From NCBI RefSeq assembly GCF_010993745.1, contig NZ_WOTN01000001.1, positions 2,793,235 to 2,857,234 on the forward strand: a stretch of DNA of 64,000 bases, written 5' to 3'. Below, one piece after another: positions 1-7,354 of this stretch. Numbering within the stretch: the stretch's first letter is position 1; each line of letters starts with the position of its first letter. The stretch comes from Fodinicola acaciae (GTDB taxonomy: Bacteria; Actinomycetota; Actinomycetes; Mycobacteriales; HKI-0501). The translations under genes were made by a program, and so were the position numbers. The notes below the pieces were generated by a model. That model worked only from the letters and a program-made list of their open reading frames with translations. It ran no database searches and was not told the DNA's origin.

Positions 1-574
1 GAGCCGCGGCCGGCGCGGTCGCGGTGACGTTGTTGTCGGCGATCGTGCCGTGCTCGACCAGCGTCTTGCTCTTCGCCGGACCGGTCACCGGAGTGGTCGT
101 GACCTGCACCTTCGGCAGGTTGGGCCGGGGGTCGTGCACCTTCCACGCGCCGCTGGAGAACGGCTGCGGCGGACCCTTGACCCCGGTGCCACTGCCCCAC
201 TTGGTCACCACGTACGTGACCTGGATGTGGCCCGGCCCGAAGCCGTCGACCATGTGCGTCTCGCTGTTCCAGTGTCCGCCGGTCAGCTGCGCGTACGTCT
301 GGCCGTCGATGTCCAGCATGACGCCGTGGTCGGACGGGAAGCCGGGGCCGCGGTCACCGATCACGAAGTCGGCCTTGCGGCCGTTGTACGTGACGTAGCC
401 CTCGGTGCCCAGCGGCCAGCTCGGACTGGCGAAGACGCCCTTGTGCATCCCCTGGCCACCGGCCGGATCACCGGTGTCGCCGGCGATGCCGGAGCCGTCG
501 TCCCAGAAGTACGACGCTTTGGTGCTGCCCTGCAGGAGCGTGCCCGGCGGCGGATCGTTGGTCGCGTACCTCAA
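1..574 (-). CDS. double-psi beta-barrel (RlpA-like) wall-associated protein, cut by left edge
   Basis: The minus frame is open from 673 to the window edge and encodes a well-formed domain with glycine/aspartate motifs typical of RlpA/3D double-psi beta-barrels (EGYVTYNGRKADFVIGDRGPG, then LDIDGQTYAQLTGG and GHIQVTYVVTKWG). Such proteins act on or bind peptidoglycan outside the cell. The start is uncertain. The only start codon I find ahead of the domain in this frame is TTG at 574-572. The best Shine-Dalgarno (GGAGAGGAGAG) sits before a GTG at 641 in another frame, which stops after 18 codons at 587-585. No signal peptide is visible in either frame. The gene follows a c-di-AMP riboswitch, which in actinomycetes usually controls secreted wall hydrolases. 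I infer either an N-terminal lesion (deletion or frameshift) or a sequencing error. The C-terminal part lies outside the window. Confidence 0.6.
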   Translation of the reverse strand, partial: MRYATNDPPPGTLLQGSTKASYFWDDGSGIAGDTGDPAGGQGMHKGVFASPSWPLGTEGYVTYNGRKADFVIGDRGPGFPSDHGVMLDIDGQTYAQLTGGHWNSETHMVDGFGPGHIQVTYVVTKWGSGTGVKGPPQPFSSGAWKVHDPRPNLPKVQVTTTPVTGPAKSKTLVEHGTIADNNVTATAPAAA

Positions 575-661
575 CGTCGGACCCCTACTCGTCCACCGTC
601 CTCGGCACAGCGGGACGGTGAACTGCGTGGAGGTGGACCACGCGACTCTCCTCTCCTTCGG

Positions 662-822
662 CTGCCTACCGGGTTAGCTGACGGGTTCGGGCCAGGAGTC
701 GCCCTACCGCACGTGGCGGATTCACCCCAGGAACCTGGGTCCCCGGCTCCCTCCGCGGAGGGACTCGGCGGCCGCCCGGCTGCCTTCCGGATGAAGGACG
801 GGTGAACCGGACGAACACGATG
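662..822 (-). ncRNA. c-di-AMP riboswitch (ydaO/yuaA leader)
   Basis: Read on the minus strand, this leader carries the conserved ydaO/yuaA core: GGAGCCGGGGACCCAGG, the hairpin closing into CTGGGGTGAATCC, GGTAGGGCGACTCC, and the 3' signature CCGAACCCGTCAGCTAACC followed by GGTAGGC. The order and spacing match the class that binds cyclic di-AMP and switches off wall-hydrolase and resuscitation-factor genes in actinomycetes. An AAGGAGAGGAG ribosome-binding site follows about 10 nt after the last conserved block, so the controlled gene is the minus-strand double-psi-barrel ORF. The 5' boundary is approximate. Confidence 0.93.
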
Positions 823-1060
823 ACTCTAACCACGACCTCCGGCAAAGTTTCAGCAGGTCGCCCAAATCACAACCGTGTCGTTCGGTTTTACCGCGTACGA
901 CCAGGAAAAAGGTCGTAAAGCGACAGTCATTTTGCCTGATCAGGACACGTCCACCGAGATCGATGCCTGGCGCGCATGTGCCGCGTGCGGCGATGGAGAT
1001 CTCGACACGTTCGCCAGACCGGACATATCCTGCGCGCACGTCGAGCCGAGGAGCGGGGAC

Positions 1061-1606
1061 ATGGACTACGTGGCGATCGCCTGCCGCCTGCTGATCGGCG
1101 TGGTGTTCGCCGCCTCCGCCGCGACCAAGCTCGTCGGGCCGTCGGCGTTCACCGCGTTCGTCACATCCGTCCGGCAGATGCGCGTCGTGCCGGGGACGTT
1201 CGCGCGGCCGGTCGCGTACGTCGTCGTCGCCGCCGAAGCGCTGATCGTCGTGCTGGTCGCGGTGCCGTACGCCGGCAGCGCGGTCGCCGGCTTCGCGATC
1301 GCCGCCGTCCTGCTCGCCGCCTTCGCGGTCGGCATCGTCATCTCGGTGCGACGCGGCGAGCGTACGCCGTGCCGCTGCTTCGGCAAGTCGACGACGCCGC
1401 TCGGCCCAGTCCACGTCGTACGAAACATTTTCCTGATCTGCGTAACGATCGCCGGCGCCGCCGGCACACTCGGATCCGCCGGTGTCGACCTCGCCGGCGC
1501 CGCGGTCGCGGCCGTGGCCGGTGCGGTGGCTGGAGCGCTGGTCGTCGCGCTGGACGACATCGTCGACCTCTTCCGGCCGGCCACCAGCCGCCAGTCAGCC
1601 CGCTGA
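1061..1606 (+). CDS. MauE/DoxX-family membrane redox protein
   Basis: A 181-residue, four-to-five-helix membrane protein of the MauE (methylamine utilisation)/DoxX type. A CxC pair (C104, C106 in TPCRCFGKS) lies at the end of a cytosolic or periplasmic loop, as in MauE proteins, which with MauD help form disulfides in partner proteins. The start chosen is ATG 1061 with GAGGAGCGGGG just upstream. A longer frame reaching back to 875 lacks such a site. It is followed by a thioredoxin-like gene, a signal peptidase and a small cysteine-rich peptide. No methylamine dehydrogenase subunits are present, so I infer a role in oxidising another small secreted substrate. Confidence 0.8.
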   Translation: MDYVAIACRLLIGVVFAASAATKLVGPSAFTAFVTSVRQMRVVPGTFARPVAYVVVAAEALIVVLVAVPYAGSAVAGFAIAAVLLAAFAVGIVISVRRGERTPCRCFGKSTTPLGPVHVVRNIFLICVTIAGAAGTLGSAGVDLAGAAVAAVAGAVAGALVVALDDIVDLFRPATSRQSAR

Positions 1607-1667
1607 GACCTGGCGCGCACCGCATTTAGCGATAAAATCCTCCGGCTGCCGACCCTTGGAGGATTCC

Positions 1668-2180
1668 GTGCCAGCCGTCGTCGCGCTCGTCATCCTTCTG
1701 ACCGTCCTGTGCCTGCTCAACCTGGCGCTGGTTTTCGGCCTGTTACGCCGGATCCGTGACATCGAGAGCCGGATTTCCAGCGACCAGGCGGCGACCGAGC
1801 CGCTGCTGGCCGTCGGCGCGCAGATCGACGACTTCGAAGCGGTCACCACCGACGGCGAGCTGCTGCGCCGCGAAAGTCTCGCCGACGGCACGCTCGTCGG
1901 CTTCTTCGATCCGCAATGCGAGAGCTGCCACGAAAACCTGCCGCACTTCGCCGCCGCGGCTCGTACGCAGCCGCGCGTACGGTCTCTGGCGGTCATCCGC
2001 GACGACGAAGAACAAGAGGAGATGGTGTCGGCGTTGTCCGGCGTCAGCAGGGTGGTCGTGGAACGCCGCCGCGGCCCGGTCGCCAGGGCCTTCCACGTCC
2101 ACGGCACGCCGGCTTTCTGCCGCCTTGGCGCGGATCAGCGCATCAGCGCGCACGGGTACGCCACACCGGCGTTGGCGTGA
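1668..2180 (+). CDS. membrane-anchored thioredoxin-like (MauD/TlpA-type) protein
   Basis: 170 residues. An N-terminal membrane anchor (about residues 3-25) and a short linker precede a thioredoxin-like fold with a CESC redox motif (C84, C87) after a strand ending LVGFFDPQ. A cis-proline-type turn (HGTPAF) lies near residue 145. Together with the preceding MauE-like protein this forms the MauE/MauD pair known to promote disulfide formation in exported proteins. The GTG start at 1668 is preceded by TTGGAGGATTCC. One base separates its stop from the following signal peptidase ATG, so translation is probably coupled. CESC rather than CPxC suggests the redox potential may differ from classical thioredoxins. 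Confidence 0.8.
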   Translation: MPAVVALVILLTVLCLLNLALVFGLLRRIRDIESRISSDQAATEPLLAVGAQIDDFEAVTTDGELLRRESLADGTLVGFFDPQCESCHENLPHFAAAARTQPRVRSLAVIRDDEEQEEMVSALSGVSRVVVERRRGPVARAFHVHGTPAFCRLGADQRISAHGYATPALA

Positions 2181-2181
2181 G

Positions 2182-2634
2182 ATGGTTGCCTCGTTCGCGA
2201 TTTTAGCGCTAATCAGCATAGCGGTGGTCGCGGTCGTACGCCACACGTTGGTCGTCGTCACCGTCCATGGTCCGAGCATGGAGCCATCGCTGCACGATGG
2301 GGAGCGACTGCTCGCGCGGCGCGCCACAGCGCACCTACCAGCTGTCGGAGAGCTGGTGGTTTTCGCGCCATTGATGGAAAATGGTCAGCCCGTGCCGGCC
2401 TCGATGCCGGCCAGTGGTCGCCTCTGGCTGGTCAAACGGCTGGTCGCCGGACCAGGGGATCCGGTGCCGCCCGGCCTCGGCCCGGCGCTTTCCGCGGTTG
2501 CCGGTCAGCCGGTCCCGGCCGGTCACATGGTTGTCGTCGGCGACAACGGCGCGGAAAGCGTCGACTCTCGCCAGGAGGGTTTTGTTGCGGTTGACCGCGT
2601 CCGCGCCGTCGTCGTCCGCCGACTGGTCTCCTGA
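2182..2634 (+). CDS. S26 signal peptidase I-like protease
   Basis: 150 residues. One N-terminal transmembrane helix (about 5-27) leads into the box-B motif HGPSMEPSL containing the nucleophile (S32). The general-base region WLVKRLVAGPGD (K85) and the box-E-like VVVGDNGAESVDSRQEGFV follow. It is shorter than housekeeping LepB and lacks most of domain II, as in dedicated or mitochondrial-type signal peptidases. Its tight coupling to the MauE and thioredoxin-like genes and the cysteine peptide downstream suggest it removes the leader of that peptide. That assignment is inference. Confidence 0.82.
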   Translation: MVASFAILALISIAVVAVVRHTLVVVTVHGPSMEPSLHDGERLLARRATAHLPAVGELVVFAPLMENGQPVPASMPASGRLWLVKRLVAGPGDPVPPGLGPALSAVAGQPVPAGHMVVVGDNGAESVDSRQEGFVAVDRVRAVVVRRLVS

Positions 2635-2738
2635 AACCGGATTTTCGTACGCACGAATGCGTATCGGCATTGACAGCGCCGATGCCTTCGGATTATCTGT
2701 TCTCGCCTCTGCAGTCGGACTCGAAAGGGTTGTCTGGT

Positions 2739-2906
2739 ATGAAAATCGTCAACCGGATCGTCGACATCACGATCGCCAGAATGGCACCGAAGGCCGAAGC
2801 CGCGGCCAGTCCGGCGAAAGGCCGCTGCATCTACACCGGCGGCTGTCCCCCGCCCGGCGGCTGGTTCCCCGGCGTGCACCAGCCTGGCCGGCAGATCTGC
2901 TGCTAG
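2739..2906 (+). CDS. putative four-cysteine secreted/modified peptide precursor
   Basis: A 55-residue peptide starting at ATG 2739 with AAAGGG upstream; an in-frame start at 2670 would add 23 residues. The N-terminal half is amphipathic and leader-like and ends in an Ala-rich segment (APKAEAAA). The C-terminal half carries C30, C36, C54 and C55 within a Gly/Pro-rich stretch (CIYTGGCPPPGGWFPG, then QPGRQICC). Four cysteines could form two disulfides. It immediately follows a MauE/thioredoxin pair and a signal peptidase, exactly the enzymes a disulfide-bonded exported peptide would need. I do not recognise a named family. The TAG stop overlaps the TA duplication and first base of a MITE, so the natural C-terminus may have been longer. 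Confidence 0.55.
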   Translation: MKIVNRIVDITIARMAPKAEAAASPAKGRCIYTGGCPPPGGWFPGVHQPGRQICC

Positions 2907-3081
2907 GGTCTGTTTCGAAGTCCCACGTGGATGAGAGTCGAGATCCAAACGTCCTCTGGCGGTGCGGCGGGACCGCCCGGCGTGGCAGCGCCACGTGGGC
3001 GGTTTCGTCGCGCCGTCAGGCGGCCCGAGACAGATGTGACAGCGGCTCGGCTATCGCCGCGTAGGACTTCGAAACAGGCCC
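2906..3081. mobile_element. MITE-like element with 25-bp terminal inverted repeats
   Basis: A 176-bp non-coding element bounded by imperfect 25-bp inverted repeats. The left end begins GGGTCTGTTTCGAAGTCC and the right end, complemented, GGGCCTGTTTCGAAGTCC; about 22 of 25 positions agree. It is flanked by TA on both sides (2904-2905 and 3082-3083), consistent with a TA target duplication. The ends resemble those of the IS5-type remnant at 32127-32961 (GGGCGTGTTTCC...), so a related transposase could have moved it. It has no open reading frame of its own. Confidence 0.75.
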
Positions 3082-3096
3082 TATGCCGTAACAAGT

Positions 3097-3125
3097 CCTG
3101 GCGCGGCGACCTCCGCCGCGCCAGG
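3097..3125. terminator. GC-rich hairpin downstream of the peptide gene
   Basis: CCTGGCGCGGCG at 3097-3108 pairs perfectly over 12 bp with CGCCGCGCCAGG at 3114-3125 across a 5-nt loop. No T-run follows, as is common for actinobacterial terminators. Before the MITE inserted, it lay directly after the peptide gene. Confidence 0.55.
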
Positions 3126-3136
3126 CTGACGGCTAA

Positions 3137-3293
3137 TGTCCCGAGTCGGAAATTCGTTGCTTAGCTCGGGGATCCAGGCGGTAACTGCGTGTGCCGGAAA
3201 AGCGCCCTCATGCCGGGCGTATCGGGCGCATTTCCAGTGCGCTCAGTCGCCGTCTGGGCGCCGAGACAAGTGACGAATTTCTGACTCGGGACA
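3137..3293. mobile_element. second MITE-like inverted-repeat element
   Basis: A 157-bp non-coding segment ends in 21-bp inverted repeats that agree at 20 of 21 positions: TGTCCCGAGTCGGAAATTCG at 3137-3156 and its complement at 3274-3293. CTA lies near both outer ends but not symmetrically, so the target duplication is unclear. Its ends differ from the neighbouring MITE, which argues for an independent insertion. Confidence 0.5.
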
Positions 3294-3318
3294 CTAGTGT
3301 CCTGCGCCAGGACACTAG
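3294..3318. terminator. hairpin overlapping the boxB stop codon
   Basis: CTAGTGTCCT at 3294-3303 pairs perfectly with AGGACACTAG at 3309-3318 around a GCGCC loop. It overlaps the boxB stop codon and is well placed to end the boxCB transcript on the minus strand. Confidence 0.5.
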
Positions 3319-4736
3319 GGAAAGCGTACGTATTCGTAGTCGAAAGGCTGGTTGTTGATGCCGTTGCGTGGCGGCGCGATCCACGCGGCGATCTTGCCGC
3401 GCTCGTACACCGGACGCATCAGCGAGCGTACGTGCGCCTTGTCGACATCGGTCGGCAGCCACTGGCCTTTGCGCATTTCCCACTCCTCCGGCGAAATCTT
3501 CTCACCGTCTGGAGTGGCCTGGATGCCGGCGAAGGCGCCGACCTTACGGTTGAAGGCCTGGTGCGGCAGCTTCAGCCGCTGCGCGAGGCCGGCGCTTTCC
3601 AAGATGCGGTTCCACCGGTTGACACCGCTCTGGCAGTCGGAGATGTATTCCCTGCGCAGATCGGTGTTCAGGCCAACCAGCGCGGCCACCTCGGTCTGGC
3701 CGATCTCGCCGTCGGTGTCGATCGAGTCGACCATGATGGAGTCGTTGGTGAGCTTGTGGTCGTCCTTGCGCCGTTCCTCCATCCACCGGCCCTTCAGTCC
3801 GGCGGTGTAGTAGTTGGCGACGTTCGTCGAGGTCTCGCCGCCGAACAGGTCCAGCGACACGCTGTAGTGGAAGTTCAGGTACTTCTGGATGACCTTCAAT
3901 GGAATGGCACCGAAAGAGGCCACCTCGTCGGTGTCGTGCTCCTTCATCACCTGGACCGTACGCTCCACCACGCGGTCGACACCGGTGGTGCCGACCATCA
4001 TGTGGTGCGCCTCCTCCTTCAGCATGAACTCGCAGGTACGCGACAGCGGGTCGAACGCGCTCTCCTTCAACGTGCCGAGCTGGTATTTGCCGTCCCGGTC
4101 GGTGAAATAGGTGAACATGTAGAAGGACAGCCAGTCCGGCGTCTCCTCGTTGAAGGCGCCGAGGATGCGCGGCGCGTCCTCGCTGCCGGAGTTGCGGTGC
4201 AGCAGCTCCTCGGCCTCCTCTCGGCCTTCCCGGCCGAAATACGCGTGCAGCAGATAGACCATGGCCCACAGGTGGCGGCCTTCCTCCACGTTCACCTGGA
4301 AAAGGTTGCGCAGGTCGTAGAGGCTCGGCGCGGTGGCGCCGAGGTTTCGCTGCTGTTCCACCGAAGCCGGCTCGGTGTCACCCTGGATGACGATCAGCCG
4401 CTGCAGCTCGGCCCGGTATTCGCCGGGCACCTTCTGCCAGACCGGTTCTTCCTTGTGCTCGCCGAAAGCGATCCGCCGGTCGCGGTTGCGCTCGGCGAGG
4501 AAGATCCCCCACCGGTAGTCCTTCATCGCCACGTGGCCAAAGTGGGCCCACCCCTCACGGCCCACGTTGACCGCCGTACGCAGATAGACGTCCTGCGTCG
4601 GCAGCGCCGGTCCCATCGACTCCCACCAGCCGAGGAAGTTGGGCTGCCACGACTCCAGCGCCCGCTGCAGCCGCCGATCCTCGTGCAGGTCGACGTTGTT
4701 GGGGATCTTCTCGCCGTAATCGGCCTTGTCAGGCAT
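3315..4736 (-). CDS. boxB: benzoyl-CoA 2,3-epoxidase subunit BoxB
   Basis: 473 residues, the full length of BoxB. The di-iron ligands of the family are recognisable: EEGRH (151-154) and EEAHHM (241-246) in a four-helix bundle. BoxB uses O2 and electrons from BoxA to epoxidise the ring of benzoyl-CoA to 2,3-epoxybenzoyl-CoA, the committed step of aerobic CoA-dependent benzoate breakdown. It lies 3 bp downstream of boxC on the same strand, so they form an operon. BoxA (reductase) and benzoate-CoA ligase are not in the window and must be supplied from elsewhere. The gene probably responds to the divergent PaaX-family regulator. Confidence 0.95.
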   Translation of the reverse strand: MPDKADYGEKIPNNVDLHEDRRLQRALESWQPNFLGWWESMGPALPTQDVYLRTAVNVGREGWAHFGHVAMKDYRWGIFLAERNRDRRIAFGEHKEEPVWQKVPGEYRAELQRLIVIQGDTEPASVEQQRNLGATAPSLYDLRNLFQVNVEEGRHLWAMVYLLHAYFGREGREEAEELLHRNSGSEDAPRILGAFNEETPDWLSFYMFTYFTDRDGKYQLGTLKESAFDPLSRTCEFMLKEEAHHMMVGTTGVDRVVERTVQVMKEHDTDEVASFGAIPLKVIQKYLNFHYSVSLDLFGGETSTNVANYYTAGLKGRWMEERRKDDHKLTNDSIMVDSIDTDGEIGQTEVAALVGLNTDLRREYISDCQSGVNRWNRILESAGLAQRLKLPHQAFNRKVGAFAGIQATPDGEKISPEEWEMRKGQWLPTDVDKAHVRSLMRPVYERGKIAAWIAPPRNGINNQPFDYEYVRFP

Positions 4737-4739
4737 CTC

Positions 4740-6392
4740 TCAGACCCGTTTCCTGTCGAAGTCGGCGCGTTGTCCGGTGCCAAACTTGCGCAGTGCGCCG
4801 TTTTCGCCGGAGGCGTTGGGCCGGTTGAAAATCCAGTTCTGCCATGCGGTCAGCCGGCCGAAGATCTTGGTTTCCAGGGTTTCCGGGCCGACGAAGCGAT
4901 AGTTTGCCTCCAGGCCGGTCAGCGCGTCGGGCGAGAAGCTGCCGCGCTCCTCGACCGCGATCCGCACCTCGTCGTCCCAGTCGATGTCGTCCGGCGCGAA
5001 GGTGACCAGGCCGAGGTCGGCGGCGGCGTCGGCCTCCAGCGGCTCGCCGATCCTCTCGCGCGCCGCGGTAAGAGACGCGTCGTCACCGAAAAACCTGGTC
5101 TGCAGCCGGGAAAGGCCGTTGGACATCGGCAACGCGCCGAAGCTCATCTCGCCGAGCACGATCGTCGCCGGCGTCGCGTCCGGATCGATGTCCTCGAAAA
5201 CTCCGAAAAGTTGGTACGACCGGTCCGCGGCGAGCGCGAGCTCCAGCAGCGAGCCGGCAAAGCAGCTGCCTGGCTCGATCAGCGCGATCAGGCTGCGGCT
5301 GGTGACGTCCAACCGTTTCAGCGTACGTTTCAGATAAAGCAGGATTTCGCTGGCCAGCCAGTCGTCCCGATGCGCGAGCAGCAACCGGTCGTGCGCGAGC
5401 AGTTTATCGGCGTCGCCGGCGGTCTTCAGGATCCAGGTGCCGGCTTCCAGCTCGTTGGTGCGCAGGTCGAGGATGAGGTCGTCGAGCTGGCGGGTCATCG
5501 CGAGCGTCCAGAAGTCCGCGCCCTGCGCGTGAAAGTCGCCGGGCTCGTCGGCCGGTCCGTGCACGGTGATCTCGACGGTGCCGGCGTCGCGGTCCAGCAC
5601 CGCGGTCACGTGCTCGTATGAGATGCGATCGTCCTCACGCTTCTTTTCCAGCGGTGTCAGCGAAATCCCCCGCTCACCGGAGCGGGACGAGCGCTCGGCC
5701 AGCTCTGCGGCACGAGCGGCGACCGTCTCGTGCCACTTCGGCCGCGGCACCACCTCGTCGACCAGCCGCCACCGCACCGCCTTACGGCCGCCGATTCCCT
5801 CGGAACGGGTGGAAAAATAGTCGGCGAGGTCACGGCGTACGTGCCGCTTGTCCACCACTCTGGTGAGTCCGCCGGTCCCCGGCAGCACGCCGAGCAACGG
5901 CAGCTCCGGCAACGAAACCGTCGACGAGCGGTCGTCGACCAGCATGATGTGGTCGCAGGCCAACGCGATCTCGTAACCGCCGCCGGAGGCCGTGCCGTTC
6001 AGCGCCGCCACGTACGTCTGGCCGGAGTGCGCGGTCGCGTCCTCGATGCCGTTGCGTGTTTCGTTGGTGAACTTGCAGAAGTTGACCTTCCAGGCGTGCG
6101 GTGACGCGGCCAGCATCCGGATGTTGGCGCCGGCGCAGAAGATCTTGTCCTTGCCGCCGGTGACGACGACCGCGCGCACCTCCGGATGCTCGAACCGCAG
6201 CCGCTGGACGGCGTCGTAGAGCTCGATGTCGACGCCGAGGTCATACGAGTTGAGCTTCAGCTCGTAGCCGGGACGCAGGCCACCGCGTTCGTCCACGTCC
6301 ATCGTGAGCGTCGCGACCGGGCCGTCGGTGGCCAGCTTCCAGTGCCGGTAGGTCTGCGGAGCCACCCTGAAGTCGACCCGGGGCTCGGTCAT
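4740..6392 (-). CDS. boxC: 2,3-epoxybenzoyl-CoA dihydrolase BoxC
   Basis: 550 residues. The N-terminal half is a crotonase/enoyl-CoA hydratase fold (VVTGGKDKIFCAGANIRML and NGTASGGGYEIALACDHIML form the acyl-CoA pocket), with a second crotonase-like half as in BoxC. The enzyme hydrolytically opens the epoxide ring, releasing formate and 3,4-dehydroadipyl-CoA semialdehyde. I chose ATG 6392 because GAGGAGG lies 7 nt upstream; the frame could extend to 6419. It is first in the boxCB operon and divergent from the PaaX-type regulator, with an inverted repeat between them. Confidence 0.95.
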   Translation of the reverse strand: MTEPRVDFRVAPQTYRHWKLATDGPVATLTMDVDERGGLRPGYELKLNSYDLGVDIELYDAVQRLRFEHPEVRAVVVTGGKDKIFCAGANIRMLAASPHAWKVNFCKFTNETRNGIEDATAHSGQTYVAALNGTASGGGYEIALACDHIMLVDDRSSTVSLPELPLLGVLPGTGGLTRVVDKRHVRRDLADYFSTRSEGIGGRKAVRWRLVDEVVPRPKWHETVAARAAELAERSSRSGERGISLTPLEKKREDDRISYEHVTAVLDRDAGTVEITVHGPADEPGDFHAQGADFWTLAMTRQLDDLILDLRTNELEAGTWILKTAGDADKLLAHDRLLLAHRDDWLASEILLYLKRTLKRLDVTSRSLIALIEPGSCFAGSLLELALAADRSYQLFGVFEDIDPDATPATIVLGEMSFGALPMSNGLSRLQTRFFGDDASLTAARERIGEPLEADAAADLGLVTFAPDDIDWDDEVRIAVEERGSFSPDALTGLEANYRFVGPETLETKIFGRLTAWQNWIFNRPNASGENGALRKFGTGQRADFDRKRV

Positions 6393-6421
6393 CTCGACGC
6401 CTCCTCGCTGCTGACCCAATG

Positions 6422-6460
6422 TTCTACACTCAGGCCACTATCTGTCAACAGCTTGTAGAA
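6422..6460. promoter_or_regulatory. inverted repeat in the boxC/paaX divergent promoter
   Basis: TTCTACA at 6422-6428 and TGTAGAA at 6454-6460 form a perfect 7-bp inverted repeat with a 25-bp spacer, midway between the divergent starts at 6392 and 6514. It is a plausible operator for the adjacent PaaX-family repressor, which in this family responds to an aryl-CoA ester. The assignment is by position and symmetry only. Confidence 0.45.
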
Positions 6461-6513
6461 TAACGCCGTACGTCGCCGGCCCGCGAGACGAGATCAGGGA
6501 CAATAGGTACGCC

Positions 6514-7344
6514 ATGACCAGCAGCCAGCCGACACTCTCGCGCCGCGACGCCGCCGGCGCGCCGAGTGCGCGCGGCCTGCTGTTCACCGTGCTCGGCGAG
6601 TTTGCACTGGTAGACGACCACACGGCGTGGACGTCCGCGTTGATCGAGGTGCTCACGCAGCTCGGCGTCGACCAGAAGGCGACCCGGCAGGCACTGATGC
6701 GGACGGCCGCCGACGGCTGGCTCACCGCCGAGCGGGTCGGCCGGCGTACGCGCTGGCACCTGACGCCCACCGCCGAACGGATGCTCACCGACGGCGCCCA
6801 GCGCATCTATTCCTTCACCGGTCCGGCGCAGGACTGGGACGGCCGCTGGCTGCTCGTGTCGGTGCGCGTGCCCGAGAGTGACCGCCGCGCGCGGCATCTG
6901 CTGCGTACGCGGCTCGGCTGGGCCGGTTTCGGCTCGCTCGGCGCCGGCCTGTGGATCAGCACGCATCCCGACCGTGAGGCCGAGGTCACCGAGGTGCTGC
7001 GGGAGGCCGGCGTGGCCGGCGACGCGCACCTGTTCGTCGCCACCCGGCCAGGCGTCGGGGACGTACGCGCGATGGTGCGGCAGGCGTGGGACCTGGTCGC
7101 CGTCGAGGCGCTGTACGAAAACTTCATCGAGGACTTCGGCGACCAGGCGCGCACGGACCCACTGACCAGCCAGGTCGAGCTGGTGCACGCGTGGCGCCGG
7201 TTTCCGGCCATCGACCCGGCGCTGCCGCGCGAGCTGCTGCCGGCGCGCTGGTCCGGCGTCGAAGCCGCGCGTTTGTTCACCCACCGGCACAACGCGTGGG
7301 CCCCGGCTGCCAGAAAAGCCTGGCGGGCGCTGAATTCCCCATAA
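6514..7344 (+). CDS. PaaX-family transcriptional repressor
   Basis: 276 residues with the PaaX layout. An N-terminal winged helix (about 20-90: RGLLFTVLGEF, then QALMRTAADGWLTAERVGRRTRW) precedes the central PaaX domain (DWDGRWLLVSVRVPE, GFGSLGAGLWISTHP) and the PaaX C-terminal domain (LVELVHAWRRFPAIDP-like segment near 225-250). Characterised PaaX proteins repress aromatic catabolic genes until an aryl-CoA, such as phenylacetyl-CoA, binds. Here the target is presumably the divergent boxCB operon, with benzoyl-CoA as likely ligand, and possibly the pobA-like gene 10 bp downstream. Confidence 0.88.
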   Translation: MTSSQPTLSRRDAAGAPSARGLLFTVLGEFALVDDHTAWTSALIEVLTQLGVDQKATRQALMRTAADGWLTAERVGRRTRWHLTPTAERMLTDGAQRIYSFTGPAQDWDGRWLLVSVRVPESDRRARHLLRTRLGWAGFGSLGAGLWISTHPDREAEVTEVLREAGVAGDAHLFVATRPGVGDVRAMVRQAWDLVAVEALYENFIEDFGDQARTDPLTSQVELVHAWRRFPAIDPALPRELLPARWSGVEAARLFTHRHNAWAPAARKAWRALNSP

Positions 7345-7354
7345 ACTGACTCTC

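Noticed and set aside
2904-3300. Hairpins downstream of the peptide gene as a riboswitch or attenuator
   Set aside because: The structures are explained by terminal inverted repeats of two MITE-like elements and two terminators; no known riboswitch core is present.
3297-5621. 774-codon plus-strand frame opposite boxB and boxC
   Set aside because: It lies antisense to two unmistakable enzymes, reads as Val/Arg/Gln-rich shadow sequence and has no domain. It is a GC-skew artefact.
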